Shown in pieces: positions 24,121 through 34,330 of a DNA stretch of 64,000 bases. Position 1 is the first letter of the stretch. The number at the start of each line of letters is the position of its first letter. Both the position numbers and the translations under genes were made by a program. The notes beneath the pieces are model-generated. The model was not told the DNA's origin. It saw only the letters and a list, made by a program, of their open reading frames with translations, and did not search any database. Origin of the DNA: Gnetum montanum (lineage: Eukaryota; Streptophyta; Gnetopsida; Gnetales; Gnetaceae); NCBI GenBank assembly GCA_015680685.1, contig MNCI01003467.1:188440-252439 (forward strand). Direction: 5' to 3'.

Positions 24121-25071
24121 ATTAGTTAAGTTGATGGGCAAAACTTTTGATTTTTTGAAAGGCATTGACAAGGTACTTAAGTGGAATTTTAATTAAAAAT
24201 TTCAACAAGTGGAATTACCCAGTGTGTAAATGGTTTTGGCTATAAAACTAGTAAAAACTACAACGATAGGTATAGTGTAAATGATTGTAGTAATGGTATG
24301 CACTACACTCGTACAAAAAGAAATTTCAAAATAGATTCGTTTAAAATTATCATTTTTGGAAGTGTGGGCTTGTACTACAACTTGTTATCAAAAAAGATTG
24401 GTATGAAAATGGAAAATGCAATTTTGAATATTTTTCGGTGGTTTTACCCCCACCTAACCTACATTGGTAAAAATTACATTGGGTTTTGTAGTGAATGTTT
24501 TGATTTTAGCTTTGAAACAAAAAGATATGCTAGCTTTTCAATAAGGACTATGTCGAGGGCAGGATGGGCAAATTTTTTGGCCTTTTTTTGTTTTGTTTGA
24601 AAAGGTTTGGTATGTTTATCCCTATCGAAAAACTATGTTGGGGTTATGTAGTGATGGAAATGAAATTAGTTGACCAAAACTATGCTAGTTAGTTTGGTAA
24701 AGAGGGAAAGATGTGTTGGTTTTTTCAAGAGACTTAACAGAAACGTTCATAGCAGAAAATGGGTGGTGAAAAGATGCATTGGTGTTTGGAAAACCCAAGC
24801 CCAAGTTTTAACACCCAAATATTGTAGGCTTTTTAAGAAACCATGCAAGCTTCCAAAAGTTTTACAACTACTATAAATTTCACAGCAACACCCAAACTAA
24901 CTATAACAACCATGATAGATATTAGTTGTAAGAGGATGGATGACAATGTTGGTTTCTTCACAAGTTTGAGTGATGATTTAAGACTTCAGACTTATAAAAG
25001 TTGGCTTGGAAAAAGGCATATCATATTAGGCAAAGATATTGGGAGAAGGTCCTCCTTCTAGCACTAGAAAT
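24121..25071 (-). other. E3 leader
   Basis: This is an untranslated leader on the minus strand between the 5' LTR and gag. It begins ATTTCTAGTGCTAGAAGGAG next to the LTR; the part TGCTAGAAGGAGGACC is shared with E2. The primer tRNA is not identified. The open stretches in this leader have no recognisable domain. Confidence 0.5.
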
Positions 25072-26382
25072 TGCTGCATCAAAAAAATTTGGTGCTAGAA
25101 AATCGATGATCTCCAATGGAAATAGTTTAACCTTGGATCCTAAGGGCCAATGAGAAAGAGGATCCAAGGTATCTTGGATGGTCTTTTCAATCACCTATGG
25201 CCTTGAAAAGTATAAATGGTGTAATTAATTTTAACAAAGAATGTAGATCTAACCTAAGAAAAAGCACCATATATAAACTTGGAATAAAATTTCACAAAAA
25301 AATGAATTGACAATTTTCATTGAAATAATAAAAAAGTCACAAGAACAAAGTTCAAAGGTATACAAGTGTATGCCTAGATGCACAAGGAGTTGCCTGAGTG
25401 GTTCTTGAAGTTTGGTAAAACTAGTAGGTTATGTTCTACATTAGTTGCATGATTTAGGTGCTTCCAAGCTCCAAATTCTAAAACTCCTACTGTTTCTTTG
25501 GCTCAAATCTACTATGTTAGTTGTAAAATGATGTAATAGTTGCTTGAAGTTTTTGCTACACTATAATGTTCTAAGAGTCTCTAATGCTCAATTGATTGCC
25601 TAGTTGCAAAAAAGTCTCAAAAATGCCCAAAGGTTCAAATTTCAAAGGTTGAAAAAGTTGAAGAGCTAAAGAACCACCTATTTAATGTGTTCAAATTTTA
25701 CTTTTGTAGGTCATATAGTTGCTAATTTGGAGCTACAAATTTTTGCCATGATTTTTGACATATTGATGTAATTTTTAGGTGTGACAAGCCATCAATTCTA
25801 GCATAGTTTTTCATTTATGGTAAATTTGATGCACCAAGGCCATCAAAACTACGTTGAGTACTATAAAATGTAAATAGACTTTGAAAACTACACTGGCTTC
25901 ACCAAAACTACATTGGCCTTAGAAAACTACATTGGCTTCCTAGGAACCATGCTTGCCTTACTAGAACCATGATGGCCTTATTGGAACCATGTTGGCCTCA
26001 TGGAAACCATGTTGGCCTTGCTAGAACCACACTATCCTTGCTAGAAAAATGAAAACTTAGCAATTCCAACACTGGATGTAGGTGGTTCTAGCATAGTTTT
26101 GGCTATGACCAACAGAAAACCCATGAAACACCAAATTTGATAGTTCCCAAGGCATTTTCAGCCTTCCCAAACCAATATATAGACATGACATAACATTTTC
26201 CACCTAGGAAGTGAGCTATAGCAACTTATGAGGCATCTTTCAGCCTCAAAAAGTTGAAACATGTAAGATTGTAGTTTATGAACTATAAACATTACATTTT
26301 ACAATAAAATCTAGCCTTGAGTTTAATGGTGAAGGTTATAATGCCAAAAATTTGCAACATGAATTTTCTTGATGGTGTTTCA
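25072..26382 (-). repeat. E3 5' LTR
   Basis: It pairs with 8790-10032. On the minus strand it begins TGAAACACCATCAAG and ends GCA. It is 68 bases longer than its partner. A tandem array of about 20-bp units (AACCATGTTGGCCTTACTAG type) at 25880-26050 has about three more units than in the other LTR, which would account for the difference. CCTAT follows at 26383-26387. Confidence 0.9.
25880..26050. repeat. Tandem units of about 20 bp in the E3 5' LTR
   Basis: Roughly eight or nine units of the form AAAACTACATTGGCCTTAG / GGAACCATGTTGGCCTTGCT. The partner LTR has about six (9597-9710). Confidence 0.8.
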
Positions 26383-26387
26383 CCTAT

Positions 26388-28786
26388 GTCTTTATTATGA
26401 AAAGCTCTTGATAGTACCACACAATACTAAGAGGTTCTATCTCCTCTCTTGATCACTTGATAATCCAATTTGTCAACCACTTCAAATACAACCTAAAGCC
26501 TAATACAACTTTAGATCAACTCATGAAAATGAGGCAAGGGTTACTTAAACTAAATCAAAGGTTTATTTAGGAATGAAATGCAATACTTAACAAGATTTTG
26601 AAGTTCACATCTAAGATCCATTTGTTAGCCATTTTTAATGGGATGGTCAATGATTTTATCAAATTATAACTATACTACTTAGAAGCTCAGTTACTTAGTT
26701 AATCCTTTTCAAAAATTAAGAACATTGAGAAGCCAACAAAGCCAGCAACGATCTAGCCTATGTTAACTACAAAATTCAATACACAAGGAGGGATAAGAAT
26801 AAGAATAAGCCAATACAACCAACCATGGCCACAGGGGCAAAAGACTTGAAATAGACAAAAGGATCAAGGTCTCTATCATGCAACACATCTTCTAAGCCAT
26901 CTTAACAATATACTTCATATGCTTCCAATAAGCCAAGACCTAACTTTGAGGGTGATGATAGATCCAAGTATACAAAGTTGCCTATGAAACCTTCTAAGTT
27001 CCCAGTATACTTTTTTAAAGAAAATTCTATTCAACATAAGCAACTATCTAAGGAAGCTCATAAGATAATTGACCATCTTTGTGAGATAGCTAGAGATCCA
27101 ATGGTGGCAACCAAAGATGATACAAAACTACCAAAGTACTTCAATCTTGATAGATTTTATTACCATCATCAATTGGCTACTTATGATGCTAACTTTTGCT
27201 TAGCCCTTAAATATGATATACAAAAGATGATTGATTAATAAGAGCTAATGTTAAATGAATCCAAATCTTCAAATGCTAACAATGACCTCTACACCATAGC
27301 CTCATTTATGACATCTACTCGATCTAGTTCTCCTAGAGAACTAATTTTCATCAAGGTACCCCCTTGGCCTTAAAGCCTAAAGCCTAGAGCCTAGAGCACC
27401 CTTCATTATATGAGTACCACCACCCATGACCCTTAAAGAGCCTTTTGTGGTACATGTTCCATATTTAGTGTTAATAACAACATGATCCAAAAAAAGCATT
27501 ACCAATTCCTCTAACACTATGAAACCATTTGTTATTAGCGTACCTCTATCATCCACAAGTAAACCTAAAACAAACTTTGAGCAATGCTCATCCATTGTGG
27601 CTAATAACTTAACACTATTACCACCAATTAACAAACAATTATTATCATAATAGTGAAGAAAACAACCTATTTCTAGGCCATATACTAAGCAAGTTTACCC
27701 ACTAAAACCTATACCAAGATTAGCTCTCCCCATAAACTCCATTTCCCAAATGGCATCAACTAGTCAACCAAGAGAAAATCACAAATAAAGTATGATCAAG
27801 GAGCCCAAGAAACAAATAGAAAAATATGAGCCAAAAATTCTAGGAATAATGGAAGAAATTAATACTACTAAGGCTGAAAAATCACATGCCATTAAAAATA
27901 ATTTTTTCATGATAATGGAAAATGGTCCCTGAGATAGAAGAACACATAATTGAACCTATATGATGTAGTCATGACTTTCACAACTCATAGAGACACATTG
28001 GTTCAAATGTTGATCTCTATTCATGTGAACAAAGATATACCTACTACTAAATAATCCATTTACTTTGTTATTGAACAAATCCTACTTAGAGAATACAAGC
28101 ATCAAGTCATGCTCACCTTTCATGATACTAAAGTAAAGATTAATCCAAGAAATGGAAAAGTGGTATACGCTTCTCTCCTTATTACCACATGTGTTGGCAA
28201 GTATAAGGTTCATTGTGTTCATGTGGATGATAGTAAAGCAATGAACGTGATAATCTTTATCATTGTTGAATGATTAGGCCTAACTAAGAACATCAAGGAG
28301 ACCTCTACCTCCATGCTCAAGTCATTCAATGGATCATGAGTAGTGGTGCAAGGTTCTATCTCATTAGACTTTGTAGCTAGAGAGTAGTTTCCCACATTCA
28401 CTAACTTCCAAGTGGTTGAGAAGACACATGGCTTCAACTTGATTCTAGGAAGGTCATGATTAGCTAAGCTTCAAGTAGTTTCATATTCCATATACTAGGA
28501 GAGTCATTTACCATATGAGGATGGTGAAAGTGCAATTCATGGGGATAACATATCCTTGTCATCTATTACCAATATAAACATTGAATGAGGATCAAAAGTG
28601 AAGTTTCAAGATGAAGCTCTCAATACTCAAGTTGGAATCAACAATAATGTTAACAATGCCAACTCTATAACATTAAATGATTAACAAGAACACCTACTAC
28701 TTGTCATATTGAACAATAATAATAGTAAACATAGAAATGGGCTCCTTGATTTATTGAAAATCAAACAACAAACTTACAATCAATAA
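26388..28786 (+). pseudogene. E2 gag C-terminal part and protease
   Basis: The E2 gag resumes right after CCTAT. It has NHFKYNLKPNTTLDQLMKMR and AILNKILKF (Retrotrans_gag). Next is an open stretch at 26978-27238 with SKFPVYFFKENSIQHKQLSK and the knuckle-like FYYHHQLATYDANFCLALKY. A Ser/Thr/Pro-rich linker follows. The protease (27960-28450) reads FHDTKVKINPRNGK, VHVDDSKAMNVIIF, LDFVARE and GFNLILGRS, then IHGDNISLSS. The ORF ends with LLDLLKIKQQTYNQ and TAA at 28784-28786; this terminus only weakly resembles those of E0, E1 and E3. No polymerase follows. Confidence 0.8.
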
Positions 28787-28894
28787 CTAATCCCTTCTTT
28801 TCTCAATGACCATATATTTGTTTTTGTAACCTTATACCATTTTTCAACCTTCATTTTATTTTAGTACTCCTTTTTTTAAAATTATCCCATGCTT

Positions 28895-29165
28895 GCTAGA
28901 TGAGTAGCACCATGGCCTACCAAGGCCTAAAACTAGTAAACCACAACCTTCCAGAGCCTAAAACTACTAATACCATGTCCTCCCTGGGCCTAAAACTAGT
29001 GGTGCCATGGCCTACTAGGGCCTAAAACTAGTGAAATCATGGCCTTTTAGGGCCTAAAACTAGTGATACTATGGCTTACCAAGGCCTAAAACTAGTGATA
29101 CCATGGCCTACCAAGGAATAAAACTAGTAAATCATGGCTTTCTAGTGCCTAAAATTGGTAAATTT
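28895..29165 (+). repeat. E2 minisatellite, about 30-bp unit
   Basis: Eight or nine units of the form CATGGCCTACCAAGGCCTAAAACTAGTGATAC, with moderate variation. This is the best preserved array of the family. It lies about 110 bases after the gag-protease stop codon. Confidence 0.85.
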
Positions 29166-29552
29166 GTGGCCTATCTTTCTTTCCCTTTGCATACACATGA
29201 TGAAAAATTTTTATTTTTACAATTATGTCATGTTTTATTATTTTCATCTTATTACATTACATTATCAAATTTTACTTTATAACCTTGTCTTTTGCAATTG
29301 TTTTAACTTGTATCCTAAATCTACTATCTATATAAAAATATAAAACATAAAAAAATAATTAAAAGTCTATAACCAAGGAGTAGTGTTAAGTTAATCAACA
29401 TATAATACATGAATGTCAAACATGGCTAGATAGTCCATGATCATAGCAATAGTTAGACGATGTAATACAAAGAGGTGATACATATTCTCTAAAGCCATAG
29501 ATATAGCAATAATCCAATAGCCATAATACAACCAAGATGACATCATCAACAC

Positions 29553-29624
29553 TTATAGCTTAGAAAAAGCCATAGAATGAGAAGGAGAAGTGTTGCTAGA
29601 GCCATCGTTCTCATCACTAGGATC
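29553..29624 (-). pseudogene. E2 antisense-ORF terminal exon remnant
   Basis: On the minus strand an acceptor-like CTTATTTACAG is followed by DPSDENDGSSNTSPSHSMAF, then SKL and a TAA stop. The surrounding DNA (29400-29660) resembles the 3' end of antisense copy B in E1 (37400-37660), including GCTAGAGCCATCG against ACTAGAACCATCA and the CATCAC pieces. The longer upstream exons are missing, so E2 kept only the 3' end of the antisense ORF, or lost the rest by deletion. Confidence 0.6.
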
Positions 29625-29639
29625 CTGTAAATAAGTAGA

Positions 29640-32600
29640 ACATTGAATCATGAGAACAAATATTAACATGACTAGGATTACAATGTAGCCAAGCTTGCAA
29701 ACATGACTATGATTACACTAGATCAAAATTGAGCCATCATGAAATCAACTTTGAATGGATTTGACATTTTTTCAAACAATAGACATGAAAAACATAATCT
29801 AACATTTTATAAGACATGGTTAGACATTATATCAAATAGTTGATATACAAAGTATAGGCAAGAATTTTAATGAATAGTTGACATGAAACTGGGTTTTCTA
29901 CCAAAACATTTGGCCATAACCAAACACACTGAGGCTTAAGGAGGTTAAAGATACCAATAATACTAATTTAAGAACTAGGAAAATTAAAATGCTGGAAATG
30001 AGGGGAGGATAAGGTACAAAATGTTGAAATTTCCTTGATCTTGAGGTTTATATGTTGTCATTCCTTTCTCACAAAAATTTCAAAATGCCTAATACACTAC
30101 TTTCCCAGGCAAGGAAGGGTAAAAATGTTGCTCTTCTAAGTCACAAAATGAAACACACTATCATGCCAAGCATCAAGAATCAAAAATACTACCAAAATTC
30201 ATGAAGGAAAAACCTATAACCCTGCAGAAAACTAGGAAAATGTCAAAAACACTAGTTCCATGGATGAAAAAAATTTATAATATTAACTACAAGTCATAAA
30301 CATTGAAAGAACTATCCATCAAGCCAAATTTAACTACAACACTACATATTCAATTACAAAGAAAAACCCTCAAATTTGCTAAAAATTGAATAGAAAAGCC
30401 TACTTCATAGTTCATTGGGCATGAGAAACCCTAGGAACACTATAAGAAAAATTCACAACACTACCACATGTAGGCAAAAGGCCAAGAATGCTACATATTT
30501 TGGAAAAAAAACACCATAAAAGCTATTTTTTGGTCTATGAAAAACCCTAATTTACCATCATATGACCCCAGAAAAACATGTAAAAAATACATTAGAGGTC
30601 TAAAATCCTTCCATGTTGCCTCTCTTAGTCCCAAAGGTCAAGGACGCTAACATGGAGTGGAAAAAATTCCAACACTATACATGTAGCTAATAAAGCTAAT
30701 AAATCCATATTGACACTATAAAAAGCTAATAAATCTAAATCTCATTCTTATAGCTATTAAAAATATCCAAAATTTCTATTTTTATTCTTACATGCTGAGC
30801 ACAAGAAATTTAAAAATTTAATTTTCTTCAAATACATTATGGGAATGAAATAGATCAAATACATTGCTAGAATTAAAGTAAAAATGAAATTGACTCAAAT
30901 ATGCTACTAGAATGAAATTAAAAATGAAATTGACTCAAATAAGCTGCTAGAATGAAATTGATCCAATACATTGCCTTTTGGTATGAAATTACCTCCCATA
31001 GCCTAAAATATTGTCCATTCTATTCTAGTATGTTGATAAATAAGTTCCACAACTCTAGATCCCAAATACTATGTATTAAAAACACTGGAATTGTGAAATT
31101 CATAGCTAATTTGATCCTAAAGACACTAGGACAATAAAATCATAGCTTATTGAATCCAAAAATGCTAGGATAGTGAAAATTATAACTTATTTAACCCTAA
31201 AAATTCTGGGAAAATGAAATTCATAGCTTATTTAATCCTAGAAACATTGGAACAATAAAATTCATAACTGAGGATAATCTCAACAAAGATAAGATAATAT
31301 AGTAAAGAGGGTAGCCTCAACAAATTAAATGGTATACATAAGCATAGGCCGTAGGAATGTTAGATGAAGTTCAATAGTGATTCCAATGACCCCTAAGGTA
31401 ATAATAGTACTAGTAATAACATATAAACCAAATAAAGAAGAATGGAATGGAACTATGCCTACTATGATTACAATGAATTTCACATGTATAAAATGATCCC
31501 TACCTTACTAGGGTTACTCCAGGGTTGTTCCCTAGCTAAAACCCATAAGCGAATGGAACAAATGGAACAAATTGAGTATAAGATAATATTGGATCCTAAA
31601 AATGCTAGACAAATAAAGTTGAGAATGAAATAAGCTCAAACATGCTAACAAGATAGAAATTATGGTCAACATGCTATCTAGAATAGCCAAACATGTTGTC
31701 AACCTAGCCCAAGCTACTCACACACTATCATAGTTGCATAAAAATGTTGACAAAGAGAAATTACACTATTTTCATAGCTTATTTGATCTTTAAAGTCATA
31801 ATTTTATAAATGTTTGGCTGTTTTTATTGAATTGTTACTTGATTTGACCATATAATAACCATTATAAATAATTAATATCATTTATTACATGATTTTACTT
31901 TGTTTTGACCTTTTTTGACCAATATATCATGCAGATGTTACTTGATGTGCCTTTTTGACATGTAGGATTAAGCTATGAATGTTTAGGCATAATCCAACTA
32001 ACCTTTGAGCCTAGGAAGATCCTTCTGGTGATGTCAATCAATCAAATGATCTTAAATACTTAAACCTTAAGCCTAAAATCCTTCTGACGATATAGCCTTA
32101 ATATATTGTAATGGCTTGATTGCTATTAACCTTAAGGCTAGGAACATCATAGAAAATTTCCTAGTGGAATTTCCCATTTCAATCCACAATGATGAGGAGA
32201 AAACCCTAAAACCAAGTTCCTCACTAGAACCTTAGTTTTTTCAAGACATCACCAAATCCCTACAATGAAACATAAATGCCTTCATATGGTCCTTATTGCA
32301 TCTAATGTTGACATATTTTATTTTAGTAATGTAAGCCTTTGTTTATAGATTGAAATGAATATGAAGCCTTGATGGATCTTGTAACCTATAACAAGTGAGC
32401 CTACATGACATTTTTTTCTTCTTGGCCTCAAATACTACAAACTTTATATAAATCTTGCAAAGTTCTCTAGTTCTACCAATTGGAACTCATGATGAATCAT
32501 ATTTACTTGTACCCTCTTGAAATCTCTAGGTTCTTTGACTTGTTTTCTTATTATCTCTGAGTTGTGTTTGTAGGGTAAGCCTAGAGTCATCGTAGAGGTG

Positions 32601-33332
32601 TGACTCATCATAGCAATGAGTGACCACACAACCTAAATACATGAGATTTAACTAGCTTGTTTGATGATGCCAAAAGTGCTTACCCCATATCATTTTTGGT
32701 AAGCTTTCATAGCTATAGTCATATACCAATTTTAGCATTAACATGCTAATGATAAAAGCATATGTTTGACATTTATGCATCATGGCCATGTGGCATATCC
32801 TATAGTTAAATCAGTTCACTAAATTGTCAAACATTTCATTTAGTTAGAAAATAAAAATCCAACCTTGGTGACAAAACCTTAAGAATGTTTCCCTTCCATA
32901 AAACAAAAATGGAGAGATTCCAAAAAATCCAAGAGGCTAATGTAGCCTAAACTTAAATAAATAAATGGCTCAGAAGAAAAGTGAAAAATGAAAATGAGTC
33001 AAGTGGCCAAAAAAACCTATAAAAAACCACTATTTTATCCATATCCAAGTACACATAGCTAGTTAATCAAGCATAAAGCATGAAGACCTCATCAACAAAT
33101 AATTACATCACTATGTCATGGCCATGATGTCAAGACAATTGAAGTTCTTCACTAGCTTGTTTGACCATTCTCTAATGGCCAATGTAGCCATTATCTCACT
33201 CCAGATTTGCACCTTTCCATGTTAACCGTACTTCACCATCATGAACACTCTTTGGTATGATTCAACAACTACAAAATTAAATGTAAAGATATAAGTGTTC
33301 ATGATGAATCTATGGCAACATTTCACACTCTT
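29640..33332 (+). other. E2 3' non-coding tail with tandem repeats
   Basis: No gene is supportable. The stretch 29640-30600 is homologous in the same orientation to 47940-48900. Two tandem arrays follow: about 50-bp units at 30840-30990 (GAATGAAATTGACTCAAATA type) and about 60-bp units at 31030-31265 (AATTCATAGCTTATTTAATC type). The part at 32480-32650 matches E0 at 2270-2430. Confidence 0.55.
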
Positions 33333-33383
33333 TTTTGATGTCTTTCAAGTTAATCCTCAAAAAAATCAATAAAGAGAAGCTAG
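33333..33383 (+). promoter_or_regulatory. E2 polypurine tract and conserved block
   Basis: The block reads TTTGATGTCTTTCAAGTTAA, then ATCCTC, and ends ATAAAGAGAAGCTAG before TAAAACACC, the LTR start (TG to TA). AAAGAGAAG is the likely polypurine tract. It aligns with the blocks of E0, E3 and E4. Confidence 0.65.
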
Positions 33384-34325
33384 TAAAACACCTTAAAGAA
33401 AATTCATGATGTAAACAAGAAGCCTTGTAGCAAGATTTGGCCATGTAATTTTGATTGGATTCAAGAGCAAACACAAATGCCTTAATTTCCCTTCAAAAAT
33501 ACACTTTTTGATCCTATTTTATCAAAATATTTGAACATTTTCACTTTGTAAATGAATTCATGATATAAAATGTCAAATATATTATGAATTACATCAAAGT
33601 AGCATATTTGAGCTTGCAATTATCAAATATACTATCAAAAATATTACAATTAAATTCAAGGTAAAAAAACATTTGTGACAAAAACATTGCATCTTTGAAC
33701 CATAAAAATGGTCAAAAATGTTGTGTCACTAGTCGAGAAGCCTATCAAAGTCCAAATAATGGAGAAATAGCAAATTGTGACCTATTTAAGTAGAATTTAG
33801 CATCAATTTTAGAACATTTGTTAGACCTATCTTTGGCAAGTAGACCCTTTTAGTAGGAGAATAGAGAAAACTCATTATAGTTACATTGGGAAGGAAATCT
33901 AGCATACCAAACATATTTGAGAGGACTATAAGACACATACCACTTGTTCATAAGCCATATTCTTAGCACCATTTTCATAGAGATATGTGGAATATTCACA
34001 ATTCTACACTATACTCTCTCATCATTGTACTTGGTAGCATTAAATAAAAAATTTGTAGTTGCTTTGGCTACATCTTTTTACTATTACTTTTAACTTTATA
34101 TTACAATTCTCATAGATCTAGCATTGAATCTTTTGTTTCTTCATTTTCTTGTCTGTTATTGCTTGTTTTTATTTATTTCATTTGGTAACAAACTTTCAAG
34201 TCCTCAAGTGATCAACAAGACTACATAAGGTACCTTAGATCCTTTTCAAGACCTATGGATCTTGACATAAAAATATTCCACATAGATTCTTTCAATTTCT
34301 ATCATTAATTTTTTTTATGATTACA
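33384..34325 (+). repeat. E2 3' LTR
   Basis: 942 bp, aligned throughout with 5771-6714. It starts TAAAACACCTTAAAG (the partner starts TGAAACATCTC) and ends GATTACA. The gag of E1 resumes immediately after. Confidence 0.88.
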
Positions 34326-34330
34326 TTCCC

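Larger units (their letters stand above)
8790..26382 (-). mobile_element. Element E3: complete minus-strand non-autonomous Ty3-type retrotransposon
   Basis: This 17.6-kb element has LTRs at 25072-26382 (5', minus strand) and 8790-10032 (3'). It is flanked by the 5-bp duplication CCTAT (8785-8789 and 26383-26387). On its own strand the order is LTR, leader with TGCTAGAAGGAGGACC, gag, protease, a conserved C-terminal segment with stop, a 30-bp minisatellite, an intron-containing ORF on the opposite strand, a long tail, a polypurine tract and LTR. No reverse transcriptase, RNase H or integrase is recognisable. Many plants carry such gag-only or gag-protease elements that borrow enzymes from relatives. 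The antisense ORF is the unusual part. The tail (10.1-16.9 kb) may hold older nested insertions. Confidence 0.85.
5771..34325 (+). mobile_element. Element E2: LTR retrotransposon inserted in the gag of E1
   Basis: LTRs of about 944 and 942 bp (5771-6714, 33384-34325) lie in direct orientation. Between them, in order, are leader, gag, protease, minisatellite, an antisense terminal exon, a tail and a polypurine tract. The element carries E3 inside its own gag; without E3 it is about 11 kb. It interrupts the gag frame of E1, which continues on the other side. The expected target duplication is poorly kept: CACCT (5766-5770) against TTCCC (34326-34330), in the same codon position. No reverse transcriptase or integrase is seen. 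Confidence 0.8.

Noticed and set aside
28895-29165. Regular ~30-bp repeats resembling a CRISPR array
   Set aside because: Units are contiguous and degenerate with no unique spacers, the DNA is eukaryotic, and the array sits inside a retrotransposon.
5766-34330. A clear target-site duplication for E2
   Set aside because: CACCT and TTCCC sit in the right places but agree at only two of five bases; the insertion is supported by the LTR pair and the split gag instead.
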